DNA of 64,000 nt from Rheum nobile (lineage: Eukaryota; Streptophyta; Magnoliopsida; Caryophyllales; Polygonaceae). The stretch is taken from NCBI GenBank assembly GCA_027886185.1, contig WOAB01000619.1, positions 124,001 through 188,000 on the forward strand, read 5' to 3'. Positions within the stretch are counted from its first letter, which is position 1; the number at the start of each line of letters is the position of its first letter. Under the pieces are notes generated by a model, which had not been told where the DNA came from, searched no databases, and was given only the letters and a program-made list of their open reading frames with translations. Below are positions 36,361 through 46,609 of the stretch, piece after piece. The position numbers were made by a program, and so were the translations under genes.

Positions 36361-36851
36361 AAGAGATACGTGGCTAAATATTTTCTAAAGAGATTCCTTA
36401 AGCTTTATTTAGGGGAGATTACATGGATTCAGAGCTGCTGTCAACTTGTCAATTACATAAAATGGAAGGTAAGAGATTTCATAGAAGATCCATTAACTGA
36501 CAAATATCATACAGAAGGGTTAACACATTTAACACAAACTTCCCCCTTGTCCGTGCAAAATTACAGAAAAGAGACAGTTTAAAGTACGCAACAAACTTCA
36601 GTGCCAGCCAATAATTTCTCCTAATGTTGTGGAACCCATACCCTCCCATACTTCAGTAGCCCCAACTTCATCGTTATCAACACCTTCCCTCTCATAATCC
36701 CACCAACCAACTCCATTTTGATATGTTAACATTAATAAGAGAAGGTGAGCATTCATCATTTTCTGTTGCATATAGAACTTAAAATGTCAATTAAGAAACA
36801 ACTTCAGTGTTGATGCCACCTCACTCACACTCCAGAGAGTTTAATACTTAC

Positions 36852-38166
36852 AGTGGTTATACTGATCCTTTGGCTGCTTGCTGCTGGAAGAACTTTGTCC
36901 ATGAGCACCTCTCTTCAGTTTGGGATCGTCTCCAAGTACTACTAAACGTTTTTTGACAGCACTTCGATTGTTACCTGATAAGATAGTTTGGCAAAACAGG
37001 AAGGTGTCTTACCACATGTAGAAACTTATCAAGATTTACAAACTTCTCATAATCAAATGCTTAAATTTTAGATACATATCATAATAGTTGAACCTCGCTA
37101 ATAAGATATGTCCTTGTAAAAACAGTCACTGTTGACATTTTCTACCAGGATATGCATAAGAAAGACATTTTACTGTGCTTTCTTGAAGAAACTGGGTTCA
37201 ACAACATGTAATGCAGTAGTGACAAGAATAAGCATGTGCATGTGACTCTTACTGCCAAGACTTCTCGGCTACCCAAATTTTCTGAAGCTTCAGCAATTGA
37301 GCTCTATCTACATTCATACACTGTCAGCACCAGGAAAGAGGAGATTCAATACAATACAAGAGATCCAGCCCCAAGAAAAACTTATAAAAAGTGCCACAAA
37401 ACTGCATTAAGCTCGCCCTTATACCAGCTAGAGGTTACTTCTTACTCTCAAATGAGAAGATGATAATGGTTTGAGCTGTTGTTTGGGCTTCCCTTTCCTA
37501 AACCTTTACAAAACTCAGCTCCATACCCTTTCCTAAACCCTATGCTGCAGCATAGAGGAGAAGTGATGGGATATTGTTAGGAAAAAACAGATATTAAATC
37601 ATCAGTAATATCATAACTTTGACAAAAATAGAAGTGTAAGTTGAACTATCACATTTTGGCAACGCTAAAATTTCAAGGAAACCAAACTCCTATTATCTCG
37701 GGTTAGTTCACAGTTTTGGAAAACAGATTTGGAAGGCAGTTCACTCAGCACAACAAATTTAAACAAAATTTGAATGATCACCTAGAAGATAGGTCATCTT
37801 CTATCAATCCAATAAAAAATTGAGGATTGGGAATAATGATCTACAAAATTGAAGATAAGTCATCTTCAATCAATCCAATAAGCAGTTCAGTGAAAATATT
37901 AACATTATTAGAGAGTACTTACAAGCAGCTCTGATTCTCCTCCCCAAAAGTCTGATCGTCTAATACGTTGGCAGTAACTGGAAAAAAAAATCATTCATGG
38001 CTATTTATTATTGGCTCAACTATAAGGATTTTCACAAAATATCCAACATCAAGAGTCTACCGTTTCAATGAATCCTCCACAGTTACAACAATAATTGCCT
38101 CTTGATACTTGTGATGGTCTTTCTCATCATCACATATAACCTCGTTTACATCCATTCTCAATTCAT
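36852..38166 (-). pseudogene. OTU-domain cysteine protease gene fragment
   Basis: OTU proteases remove ubiquitin from proteins. Two minus-strand exons splice in phase: 38166-38061 (ELRMDVNEV...YQEAIIVVTVEDSLKR) and 37977-37923 (YCQRIRRSDFWGGESELL). RYCQRI...WGGESELL matches the OTU core between the catalytic Cys and His. A further exon-like block (36974-36852) encodes SAVKKRLVVLGDDPKLKRG and a Ser-rich tail, and coding-like sequence continues to about 36620; I cannot tie these to the same protein. The exon with the catalytic DGNC motif and the one with the catalytic His are not seen. The family-A LTR abuts the presumed 5' end at 38473. Confidence 0.6.
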
Positions 38167-38724
38167 CTGCATCATCAAAACAACATAACTCTCTCTACAT
38201 ACAGAGTAATTTAGTAACAACTCATTTATCAAACCACAAACCTAAGAAAAGCCATTACTCGTTATCGTATCTCTTGAAAAGAAAGACCCCTTTATTAATG
38301 GGTCATGCTCCCTCCGTGGCATCTCCAGAGCTAAAACATCAGAAAACTATGCACAATCAAAACAAAAACCCTAGAAATTTCGCACGAGGAGTGGAAGAGA
38401 TTGCAAATACCTGGTTTGATTTGGAGGATGAGAGCGAAAGAGGAGAGTGGAAGAAATGGAGCGCTAGCCAAGTGTGATACCCCATAATTTTGTAAGGTTA
38501 TTTTGGGAATTTTGAGAATTTTCCCGAGTACCCGTTTTATATGTCGGATTTAATTCAGATAGGTTGAGACATTCTGTAATGTGCTCTATCTCTGTAATAT
38601 TTTTTCTCAGTGAAATAAGATACAGACGACGTACTTTGGATTTTAATACTCGTTCGTGTACGATTATTTTTATCCCGGTTTAAGTTGTCATCGTCCAAAA
38701 GCTGAGAGGGGCAAAGCCACAGTG

Positions 38725-38910
38725 GCGGCGCCCGCCGCATTTATTACGGCGCCCTCCGCGAAGGGCTCGAGGCTATAGTGCCCTCGTCTTCTAGCTGGGC
38801 GCGGCGACAAGAAAACGGCGCCCACCGCGCTTTTGCGGCGCCCGCCGTAAATGCCCGACGTAGTGCAATTTGTGAAGCGGCGACCAAGGGAATTACGGCG
38901 CCCGCCGTTT
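38725..38910 (+). repeat. CGGCG-CC-CGCCG palindrome cluster, family A
   Basis: Repeated CGGCGCCCGCCG and mutated copies (CGGCGCCCTCCG, CGGCGCCCACCG) lie within 300 bp upstream of the TATA box. The fullest copy is ACGGCGCCCGCCGT, with 6-bp arms and a 2-bp centre. Confidence 0.8.
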
Positions 38911-39016
38911 CCTAGCGGGGGCGTAGCCCTATGGTCGCCGAAGACGTCTGACAAGGCGCCGATTTAGCCTCGCCACGTCTCGCTTAGACCATCGTGGTGT
39001 CCACATGAGCTATGGC

Positions 39017-39024
39017 TATAAAAG
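39017..39024 (+). promoter_or_regulatory. TATA box, family A LTR 1
   Basis: TATAAAAG lies in GGCTATAAAAGGAAG, downstream of the palindrome cluster. Equivalent boxes are at 45263 (LTR 2) and 63248 (LTR 3). Confidence 0.8.
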
Positions 39025-39949
39025 GAAGAGGATTGGGGTCAGATTCATGCACAAATCAAGCTGAAATCCTCAAATCTTCCTCTCGCCGGAGTTTGTGCCC
39101 CTCGCCGGATTTCTGGAGCGATCGCCGGTGGCCTTTGGTGTTGTTCCAGTAGCCCTTCGAGAAGCTTTTGGTTGCCTTTGGAGGTCAGAACCCAAAGCAA
39201 GTCGAAGGAGGCCGAGTCGCTCGTGTTTTGGGTGAGTTTTCTCACCGTTTCTGTCGTCGGAGTTCTTCACGACGACCGCCGTGTTCTTCACGGCGCCCAC
39301 CGTGTTCTTCACGACGCCCGCCGTGATGAACTGCGGCGACCGCCGCCAGAGCCCAGAATGCCTCTTTGGCTTTTAGCTTTGGTGGTCGTCGTCGATGCAT
39401 CGTTCCCTTCGGTTTCTTTCGTCTTTCCTTAGATTCATACTAGTTTATGTCGAATCTAACTTAGGGTTTCCTTATGGGTCGATTCGAAGGAATCTGTGTG
39501 CCAGATCTGTTCCTGTGTCGAGCCCGGAATCCCGTCGTCGTTAGGCTTCGTTCAAACTCTGCGGATTAAGGCAATTGGCGGTTCGCTCTTGCTCATCGTT
39601 CCATATTTACATTAATTATCAGTTGTTTATCTGAGTAATTAATTTGGAATGATTATTGTGTTCATCTGGAAACGGTTTTGTTAACTATTTTGGAAAACTA
39701 AAATATGATGTTATAATAGGTTGTATATCTGTTAGAACCACGCTATTATATATATATATGTGAATTAATACAGATATTATTATAGGTTGTATATTGTTAG
39801 AACAATGCTATTTTATCTGTAACTGGCCTTGAGGGCATTGATATGAGTTATTGCTGCGTTTGTAACTGTTTGGTTAGAACGAGTATTCGTAGGAACGCTA
39901 CTGTGTATCTCAGTACGAGTGCTAGTCGTTTCTTGATAACCTGGTGGTT

Positions 39950-40105
39950 AGGATTTAGTTCCTACCATTCTTCTTTAGTGCCGTTGTAAGGATTTAGTTC
40001 CTGATTCCGCCTGAGGGATATAGTTCCAGCGGGATTTAGTTCTCGATTCGACTCTTGGGATTTAGTTCCCGAGTCAACTCTGCCTTAGGGATTTAGTTCC
40101 CGATG
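39950..40105 (+). repeat. GGGATTTAGTTCCCGA short repeats in family A LTR
   Basis: Six copies or near copies (two GGATTTAGTTCCT, GGGATATAGTTCC, GGGATTTAGTTCTCGA and two GGGATTTAGTTCCCGA), each with GGGA/TCCC arms. In LTR 2 the B insertion falls inside this array. Confidence 0.85.
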
Positions 40106-41084
40106 GATGTTTAAAAGCTTATAATGTCATGTGGGTTTTTGAATTTAATAAGATAAAGTGCCCGAGTGCACATAATTAATATACCTTTGGCGAGTAGTGC
40201 AGCTAAGTAAATAGTGCAGCTAGGAAAGCTCGTCTCGACTTTTGATCAGAGTACGTTCTCTTTCCAATCTGGATTCGCTGTAAGCGATGAGGTTGGTCGT
40301 GAACCGAAACATCTAAGTCAGCTTTTAAATCACTGATTGTCTGATTCTTTAAATGTTCCAGATTTGTCATATTTCCTTAAAGACTCAATCTCTTGGAGTC
40401 TCTTTTCGGGTCGATTTCTGTGAAGATTAAGTCTTCCAGAATATTCTCTTGTGCATACCTCTTGTTGTTATTCCGTGAAAGTGCCGGGTTATGTATCGTT
40501 CCTTCGGTTATTATTCGAGGGACAATGATAGTAAACGGTTACGATCATTCGAACCACTCTGCTTTTTACCCTTGCATAGTCTATTCAGTAGACTAACCAA
40601 CCACAATTGTTCTCTGCATGGTTGGCTGGTGTCATCCGTTCGATTCGGAACATCAGATAGAGCGAAGATGAGGAGACTAGATTGACTATGAAGACGACGG
40701 TTATTTTTGGATGTTTTTAATAATTTCTTTTAATCAGGTTGAGATCCTTGGGAGATGACCATTGTGGTCAAGATCCTTGTTTGTAATACATTTAAAAGAC
40801 TTCTGCTGTAACTTATTTACTCTGTTATTTGTTTATCAAGACTTCCATTGTACTTTGTTTAAGACTTCCGCTATAATTTATTTAAACTCTGTGTTTGTCC
40901 TATTCGGGATTGGGATGTAATCCCGGGACTCATGTTTTATATAAATAAGGTTATCATTTTGTATCATTGTATTTCATGATTTGTATTTAAACGGTAAAGC
41001 CCTGGGTGATCTCGGTAAGGAACACTGAGGTCACTGGCGGTAATACCTTTCCAAATGGGTTAAGATTTGGGGGTGTTACAGTTG

Positions 41085-41096
41085 TGGTATCAGAGC
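41085..41096 (+). other. Primer binding site (initiator tRNA-Met), A1
   Basis: TGGTATCAGAGC four bases after the LTR end. Confidence 0.9.
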
Positions 41097-41299
41097 TAAA
41101 GTTTTTAAAACGGGTTGGGTATTTGAAAACCATTTACTCGTTTTCAATTGAAAGGTATTTTCAAAAGGCTTTGAGTTTAAAAATAAAAATGGTGTTTTCA
41201 TTTTGAACCGTTCATAGTCTTGTCTTCTATATAGTCTGATATAGTAAGCTTGCTTCTATATCTAGAAAGACTAATTCCTTCCCCGTTGCCCCTTAAGAT

Positions 41300-41395
41300 A
41301 TGGGTGCATTCTGTTCTCTTCAGAGGAACCCGGGAGAAGCCAAGGTGGTTTCGCCATACCCAATAAGGCTTGAATTCCCAGTTCCCTTGTTTTGA
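41300..41395 (+). pseudogene. Residue of the pre-gag ORF in A1 (31 codons)
   Basis: An ATG in the same place as the family-B pre-gag ORF opens MGAFCSLQRNPGEAKV, similar to MGVCFSIGRGLEDAKA in B. The frame closes after 31 codons. The rest of the roughly 300-codon ORF has been deleted in family A. The MGxxxS start (possible N-myristoylation) is retained. Confidence 0.6.
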
Positions 41396-41539
41396 GTTAA
41401 GGTTGTAGAACCTAGTAACTCGATTTGAGTCCATCAATAGAAATTACCAAGTTGATCTATTCTAAGTTGATTTTATTACAATAAGTATATCAAAATGATA
41501 CTAATGGGATAAAATCCTTGGAATTTGATCGGTAAACAG

Positions 41540-42868
41540 ATGGTGAACACAAGGAGCGTTATCCGTGCTCGTGCTGGGCCGAGTAATGACCCCAGACCAA
41601 ATGCGAGGAATGCTGCAGACCCAACAGGAGAGCGTGAGTCTGTCTTCAACAATAATCCTAGAGGCAATGGTCAAGAGCAGACCAACGCTCCAATGGCATT
41701 TGATGCTGCAACATTAGAGGTAATACGGGGAATGGTCATGCAAGCAGTGACTGATATACTGCGACCGAGTATGCCGCAGGCACAAGGTGTGCAAATTCCC
41801 CCATCGGTTCCCAGATTTGAGGAGTCAGAAAACCGTATATTCCAGGAGAATATAGTCAGGACTCGAGACAACTATGGTTGTGCTTTGAAGACCATTAATT
41901 CCATGAGGCCTGACAGCTATAACGGGAAAGGGGAACCAGTCGGGGTGATCCATTGGTTCTCCCACATGGAGCGGTTGTTCTGCAATATTGATTGTACTGA
42001 AGCTGAGAAAGTACATATAGGTTCTCTTCAGTTAAAGGAGGATGCTAGTGAGTGGTGGGAGAGTACCGGCTTAGCTGATAGCCCTGTTTTGAACTGGGAG
42101 ATGTTCAAGACAAAGATGACAGACCGTTTCTTCTCTCGTGCTATGAGGGAGGAGAAACACAAGGAGTTCCTATACCCTAAGACTGATGGATTGAAGGTGA
42201 CTGAGCTGGCAACCAAGTTCAATCATCTATTACAGTATGCTGGACCTGAGATATCCAGTGAGGCACAGAAAATCTGGTATTTCCATGAGTGGATGGGCCC
42301 AGATATTAAGCCGCTGATGGTGCGTCACGGATGCTCGACTTTGGAGCAGTACGTGGATGCAGCCTACAAGTTAGAGGTGACTCTGGAAGAGTCGACCAAG
42401 AAGCGTGATAGCCAGAGGCAAGGGGAGAACCAGCATAAGGCAAGTGGGTTTAAACGTCCCGCTCCACCATCTGATTTTGCCAAATCTGGCCGAGCAAAAA
42501 CGAATATGACTCAGGATGGGTCTACGCAACGTTCGGGTCAGGGCAATAGCCTGATCCAGTGCTACAACTGTGGTACCTACGGGCACAAGAGTAATGTGTG
42601 TCCGAAGGAGAAGAAAACGTGCTTTTCCTGTGGAAAGGAAGGACACTTGTAGTTATTTTGTCCGCAGAGGAGGCAGAAAGGAGCTGAGTCATAGCAGGGA
42701 TCTATTAATCAGAACAACCAACCCAGGTTCAGTCCGGTGGAGGCCCCTAGTCCTTCAATGCAGACAACTGCGAGAAACAAAGGGAAAGCCCTAGTGGCTT
42801 CAGGAAGCCAAGGTCAATGCCTTTACGTGATGCGTGAGGCGGATGGACCCGATGCTCCATTTGCTTAA
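41540..42868 (+). pseudogene. Family A gag, copy A1
   Basis: The start ATG follows GGTAAACAG. Residues about 110-290 form the retrotransposon gag domain (MRPDSYNGKGEPVGVIHW, ASEWWESTGLADSP, REEKHKEFLYPK). The basic linker KRPAPPSDFAKSGRAK is followed by two CCHC zinc knuckles, CYNCGTYGHKSNVC and CFSCGKEGHL.... The second is cut by TAG at 42650-42652, where A2 has CAG, and another TAG follows. The intended frame ends at 42866-42868 after DGPDAPFA. Gag would package element RNA; A1 can make only a 370-residue product with one complete knuckle. Confidence 0.85.
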
Positions 42869-43391
42869 AGTATTTTGTACTACTTTTGTTGGTATGTTGT
42901 GGATTTGGGTGTTACCCACTCTTTTGTTTTGGATAAGTTATGTTAGTAAGTTTAAGTATGCAAAAAGGTTTATAAACCTTTGTTGTAAATATTCTTTCTA
43001 ATATAAATGTTGGTTGAGAACCAATCGTCTGTCGAAATTTGCAATTAGTAAGAAATTCGAATAGAATTCGATCTGGATAGCCATGGTTCCAGGCGATAAT
43101 TTTCTCGGTATGAAGTGGCTGACGCGTCATGCGACGATAATCGATTTTAGTTCGAAGATTGTGACGGTGGCATCAAGGGGCCAGTATATATGCAAATTTA
43201 AAGGTCTGAATGACGCTGTTAACGGCAGGTTTATCAAGGCAATAGCTGCGTTTAAGCTACTTCGACAAGGTTGGGTCGGGTACCTTTGCTACTTGGATCC
43301 GCCCATGAAAGATAAACCTTCAGTTCTTGATGATTTCGATACACTGAAGAATTTGGTACATAGATTAAGTTTATGTATTCTTGAGGAGTAA
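42869..43391 (+). pseudogene. Protease and RT-linker remnant, A1
   Basis: Sequence around 42895-42950 reads DLGVTHSFVLDKL, the protease active-site region in which B has DSGATHSFI, so the catalytic DSG is lost. From 43083 the frame MVPGDNFLGMKWLTRH...FKLLRQGWVGYLCYLDPP follows the B polymerase closely, then departs from it at VLDDFDTLKN, just before where RT should start. It ends in a TAA at 43389. Confidence 0.75.
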
Positions 43392-44427
43392 GGTAACCAT
43401 GTTACTCGTATAAAAGGATTAAGACACAAGTGTTTGATTCGGTTGGGAATGAATCATTTAGCAATATGATACTTTGAGGTTATAGGAGTAAGCTCTCATG
43501 TGATTGATTTGAGGAGCATACGAATAAGTATTGTGTTTATTCTTGGAGAAAGTATAAAAATCTTAAAGGATTTAAGTTAGAATGGCATAAGGTCAGACTT
43601 ACTTCCAGATAAAGGATGGAATTATAAGAGGTACCTTTAAGGAAATTGATGATGTAATGTTTCGAGGTTACTAAGAGTTGATTTTTGGATGGTAAGGAAT
43701 TACGATGTGAACTTTGGGAATATGTGTATAAGGAAATAGTGAGGGAGATGTGTATTCTCCTATTAAAGGTGCAATAATGTCATTATGACAATTTTAAGGA
43801 CCGTTAGTATTTAATGGTCAGAGCCTTGTGGATATAGTAAGAATGATTATATGGTAAAATTTATAGAGATAAAGTTACGGATGATGCCAAGTGGACTTCA
43901 GGAAAAAGGTAACCCACGTTGGTTAATATAAGCATATATCACGTTCGGGTGAGACAAAAGTATAATCCTATGGAATGGATTAGTGAATTATGTTGAGGTA
44001 ATCAGACATAGATTGTAGTATTACTGATTGTGGGAACTCATGAGTAAAGACTATGAGATAAAGTTATGGCATAAGGGCCGGAAATGATTAAGGTATCAAG
44101 TGAATCGTTTATGTAACGTCTATATGACAGGTGGAGGTACTAAGTGATAGTACTGTTGATTTCTAAGTATATATTCAAGGACCGGATTGTCGAAAGGAGG
44201 TTAGTAGAAAGATGTTGTATTCTTCTATGTAAGATTATTAAGGTCTTTAGGAGTAATAAGGCATACCAGCGAAGATTCATTGGAGATTTTTGTAATAGAT
44301 ACTCTGGTTAAGGCAATGGTAATCTTGTGGATGATTACATCTATTCTAACGAAAGTAAGGATGGTAGACTATATGTTGTAAGCGGTTACAAAAGCGAATA
44401 GGAAGTTCGATGTTGGCAATATAAGTT
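43392..44427 (+). other. Unrecognised 1-kb segment replacing RT-IN in family A, copy A1
   Basis: No RT, RNase H or integrase motif could be found in any frame. The A/G-rich sequence is shared with A2 (61388-62412) at high identity, so it was part of the founding nonautonomous element rather than decay in one copy. Confidence 0.7.
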
Positions 44428-44682
44428 ATGAAGACCAGATTAGTTAAGGATACCGACCTAAGGAGGTTTGGGTATATACTCCGAGAGAAGTTAGAGACAA
44501 ATGGTACCTATGAAGAGATGCATGTGCGCATTCTGGAGCGCCATGAGAAGCAACTGCGCAACAAGGTCGTACCGTTGGTACGAATTCTATGGTCCAAGTC
44601 CGGATCAGAAGAAGTTACTTGGGAAACGTGGGAAACCGAGTCAGATATGCTCAGGCGTTTTCCCGAGTTATTCTCGACCTAA
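44428..44682 (+). pseudogene. Chromodomain-like integrase C-terminus, A1
   Basis: The frame ends ILERHEKQLRNKVVPLVRILWSK, then TWETWETESDMLRRFPELFST, nearly identical to the C-terminus of the B polymerase. This is the Tekay-type chromodomain, which in complete elements steers integration to heterochromatin. The local ATG is probably fortuitous; without the integrase core there is no enzyme. Confidence 0.8.
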
Positions 44683-44704
44683 GTTTCGGGGTCGAAACTT
44701 CTTT

Positions 44705-44718
44705 TAAGGGGGAGGTGA
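44705..44718 (+). other. Polypurine tract, A1
   Basis: AAGGGGGAGGTGA immediately before LTR 2. Matching tracts lie before 55556 (B) and 62704 (A2). Confidence 0.8.
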
Positions 44719-46212
44719 TGTGATACCCCGTAATTTTGTAAGGTTATTTTGGGAATTTTGAGAATTTTCCCGAGTACCCGTTTTGTACGTCGGATTTAAT
44801 TCAGATAGGTTGAGACATTCTGTAATGTGCTCTATCTCTATAATATTTTTTCTCAGTGAAATAAGATACAGACGACATACTTTGGATTTTAATACTCGTT
44901 CGTGTACGATTATTTTTATCCCAGTTTAAGTTGTCATCGTCCAAAAGCTGAGAGGGGCAAAGCCACGGTGGCGGCGCCCGCCGCATTTATTACGGCATCC
45001 GCCGCGAAGGGCTCGAGGATATAGTGCCCTCGTCTTCTAGCTGGGCACGGCGACCAGAAAATGGCGCCCGCCGCGCTTTTGCGGCGCCCGCTGTAAATGC
45101 CCGCCGTAGTGCAATTTGTGAAGCGGCGACCAAGGGAATTACGACGCCCACCGTTTCCTAGCGGGGGCGTAGCCCTGTGGTCGCCGGAGACGTCTGTCAA
45201 GGCGCCGATTTAGCCTCGCCACGTCTCGCTTAGACCATCGCGGTGTCCACATGATCTGTGGCTATAAAAGGAAGAGGATTGGGGTCAGATTCATGCACAA
45301 ATCAAGCTGAAATCATCAAATCTTCCTCTCGCCGGAGTTTGTGCCCCTCGTCGGATTTCTGGAGCGATTGCCGGTGGCCTTTGGTGTTGTTCCAATAGCC
45401 CTTCGAGAAGCTTTCGGTTGCCTTTGGAGGTCAGAACCCAAAGCAAGTCGAAGGAGGCCGAGTCGCTCGTGTTTTGGGTGAGTTTTCTCGCCGTTTCTGT
45501 CGTCGGAGTTCTTCACGGCGCCCGCCGTGATGAACTGCAGCGACCGCCGCCAAGAACGGAGACCGCTGCCAGAGCCCAGAATGCCTCTTTGGCTTTTGGC
45601 TTTGGTGGTCGTCGTCGAGGCATCGTTCCCTTCGGTTTCTTTCGTCTTTCCTTAGATTCGTACTAGTTTATGTCGAATCTAACTTAGGGTTTCCTTATGG
45701 GTCGATTCGAAGAAATCTGTGTGCCAGATCTGTTCCTGTGTCGAGCCCGGAATCCCGTCGTCGTTAGGCTTCGTTCAAACTCTGCGGATTAAGGCAAGTG
45801 GCGGTTCGCTCTTGCTCATCGTTCCATATTTACATTAATTATCAGTTGTTTATCTGAGTAATTAATTTGGAATGATTATTGTGTTCATCTGGAAATGGTT
45901 TTGTTAACTGTTTTGGAAAACTAAAATATGATGTTATAATAGGTTGTATATCTGTTAGAACCACGCTATTATATATATATATGTGAATTAATACAGATAT
46001 TATTATAGGTTGTATATTGTTAGAACAACGCTATTTTATCTGTAACTGGCCTTGAGGGCATTGATATGAGTTATTGCTGCGTTTGTAACTGTTTGGTTAG
46101 AACGAGTATTCGTAGGAACGCTACTGTGTATCTCAATACGAGTGCTAGTCGTTTCTTGATAACCTGGTGGTTAGGATTTAGTTCCTACCATTCTTCTTTA
46201 GTGCCGTTGTAA
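44719..46212 (+). repeat. Family A LTR 2, left part
   Basis: Begins TGTGATACCCC and follows LTR 1 closely through the palindromes, TATA (45263-45270), GGTGAGT (45477-45483) and the first GGATTTAGTTCC copy. It stops at GCCGTTGTAA, matching LTR 1 position 39989. The remainder resumes at 58014, matching 40018. One palindrome block after TATA differs from LTR 1 (an added AAGAACGGAGACCGCTGCC segment). Confidence 0.9.
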
Positions 46213-46340
46213 TATTTTTCTCAGTGAAATAATATACAGACAAGGTGCCTTGAATTTTAAATTGTCGTTCGCGTACGATAATTTTTATCCCGGTTTATCG
46301 TCATGCTCGTTCAAAGCCGAATGGGCGGGAAAAGGGGAAA

Positions 46341-46495
46341 ACGGCGACCGCCGTTCAGAAACGGCGACCGCCGTGGTTGGGCCCGAGGAGTCAGCTTGTC
46401 AGCTTCTAGCTGGCCGCGACAGACCTGGCAACGGCGACCGCCGCGTTTACGGCGACCGCCGCGTGCCCGCCGCAGGCAAAAACGGCGACCGCCGT
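46341..46495 (+). repeat. ACGGCG-AC-CGCCGT palindromes, B 5' LTR
   Basis: Five copies of ACGGCGACCGCCG(T/C) start at about 46341, 46361, 46431, 46449 and 46482. Each has 5-6-bp perfect arms around AC or a one-base shifted centre. Four more follow the TATA box (about 46865-46940). Confidence 0.9.
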
Positions 46496-46601
46496 GATTG
46501 TCCAGTGGGCATTGCCCGTTGGTCGCCGGCGGAAATCAAGGGCGCCGATCTTGCTTTCGGCCGCGTCTCAAGGTTTGGTTGATCGCTTCAGACACTTTGG
46601 C

Positions 46602-46609
46602 TATAAAAG
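46602..46609 (+). promoter_or_regulatory. TATA box, element B 5' LTR
   Basis: TATAAAAG in GGCTATAAAAGGAGG; the 3' LTR equivalent is at 56107-56114. Confidence 0.8.

Larger units (their letters stand above)
38473..41080 (+). repeat. Family A LTR 1 (2608 bp, complete)
   Basis: Begins TGTGATACCCC and ends GGGTGTTACA, with the PBS four bases later. Contains a palindrome cluster (CGGCGCCCGCCG type, about 38725-38910), TATA at 39017, more palindromes after it (about 39270-39345), GGTGAGT at 39231 and a run of GGGATTTAGTTCCCGA-like repeats (39950-40105). Confidence 0.9.

Noticed and set aside
38555..39432. Several 60-90-codon frames within family-A LTRs (repeated at 44801-45666 and 62786-63642)
   Set aside because: They lie over the GC-rich palindromes and leader of the LTR, occur on both strands and match only because the LTRs are repeated. 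No protein family is recognised.
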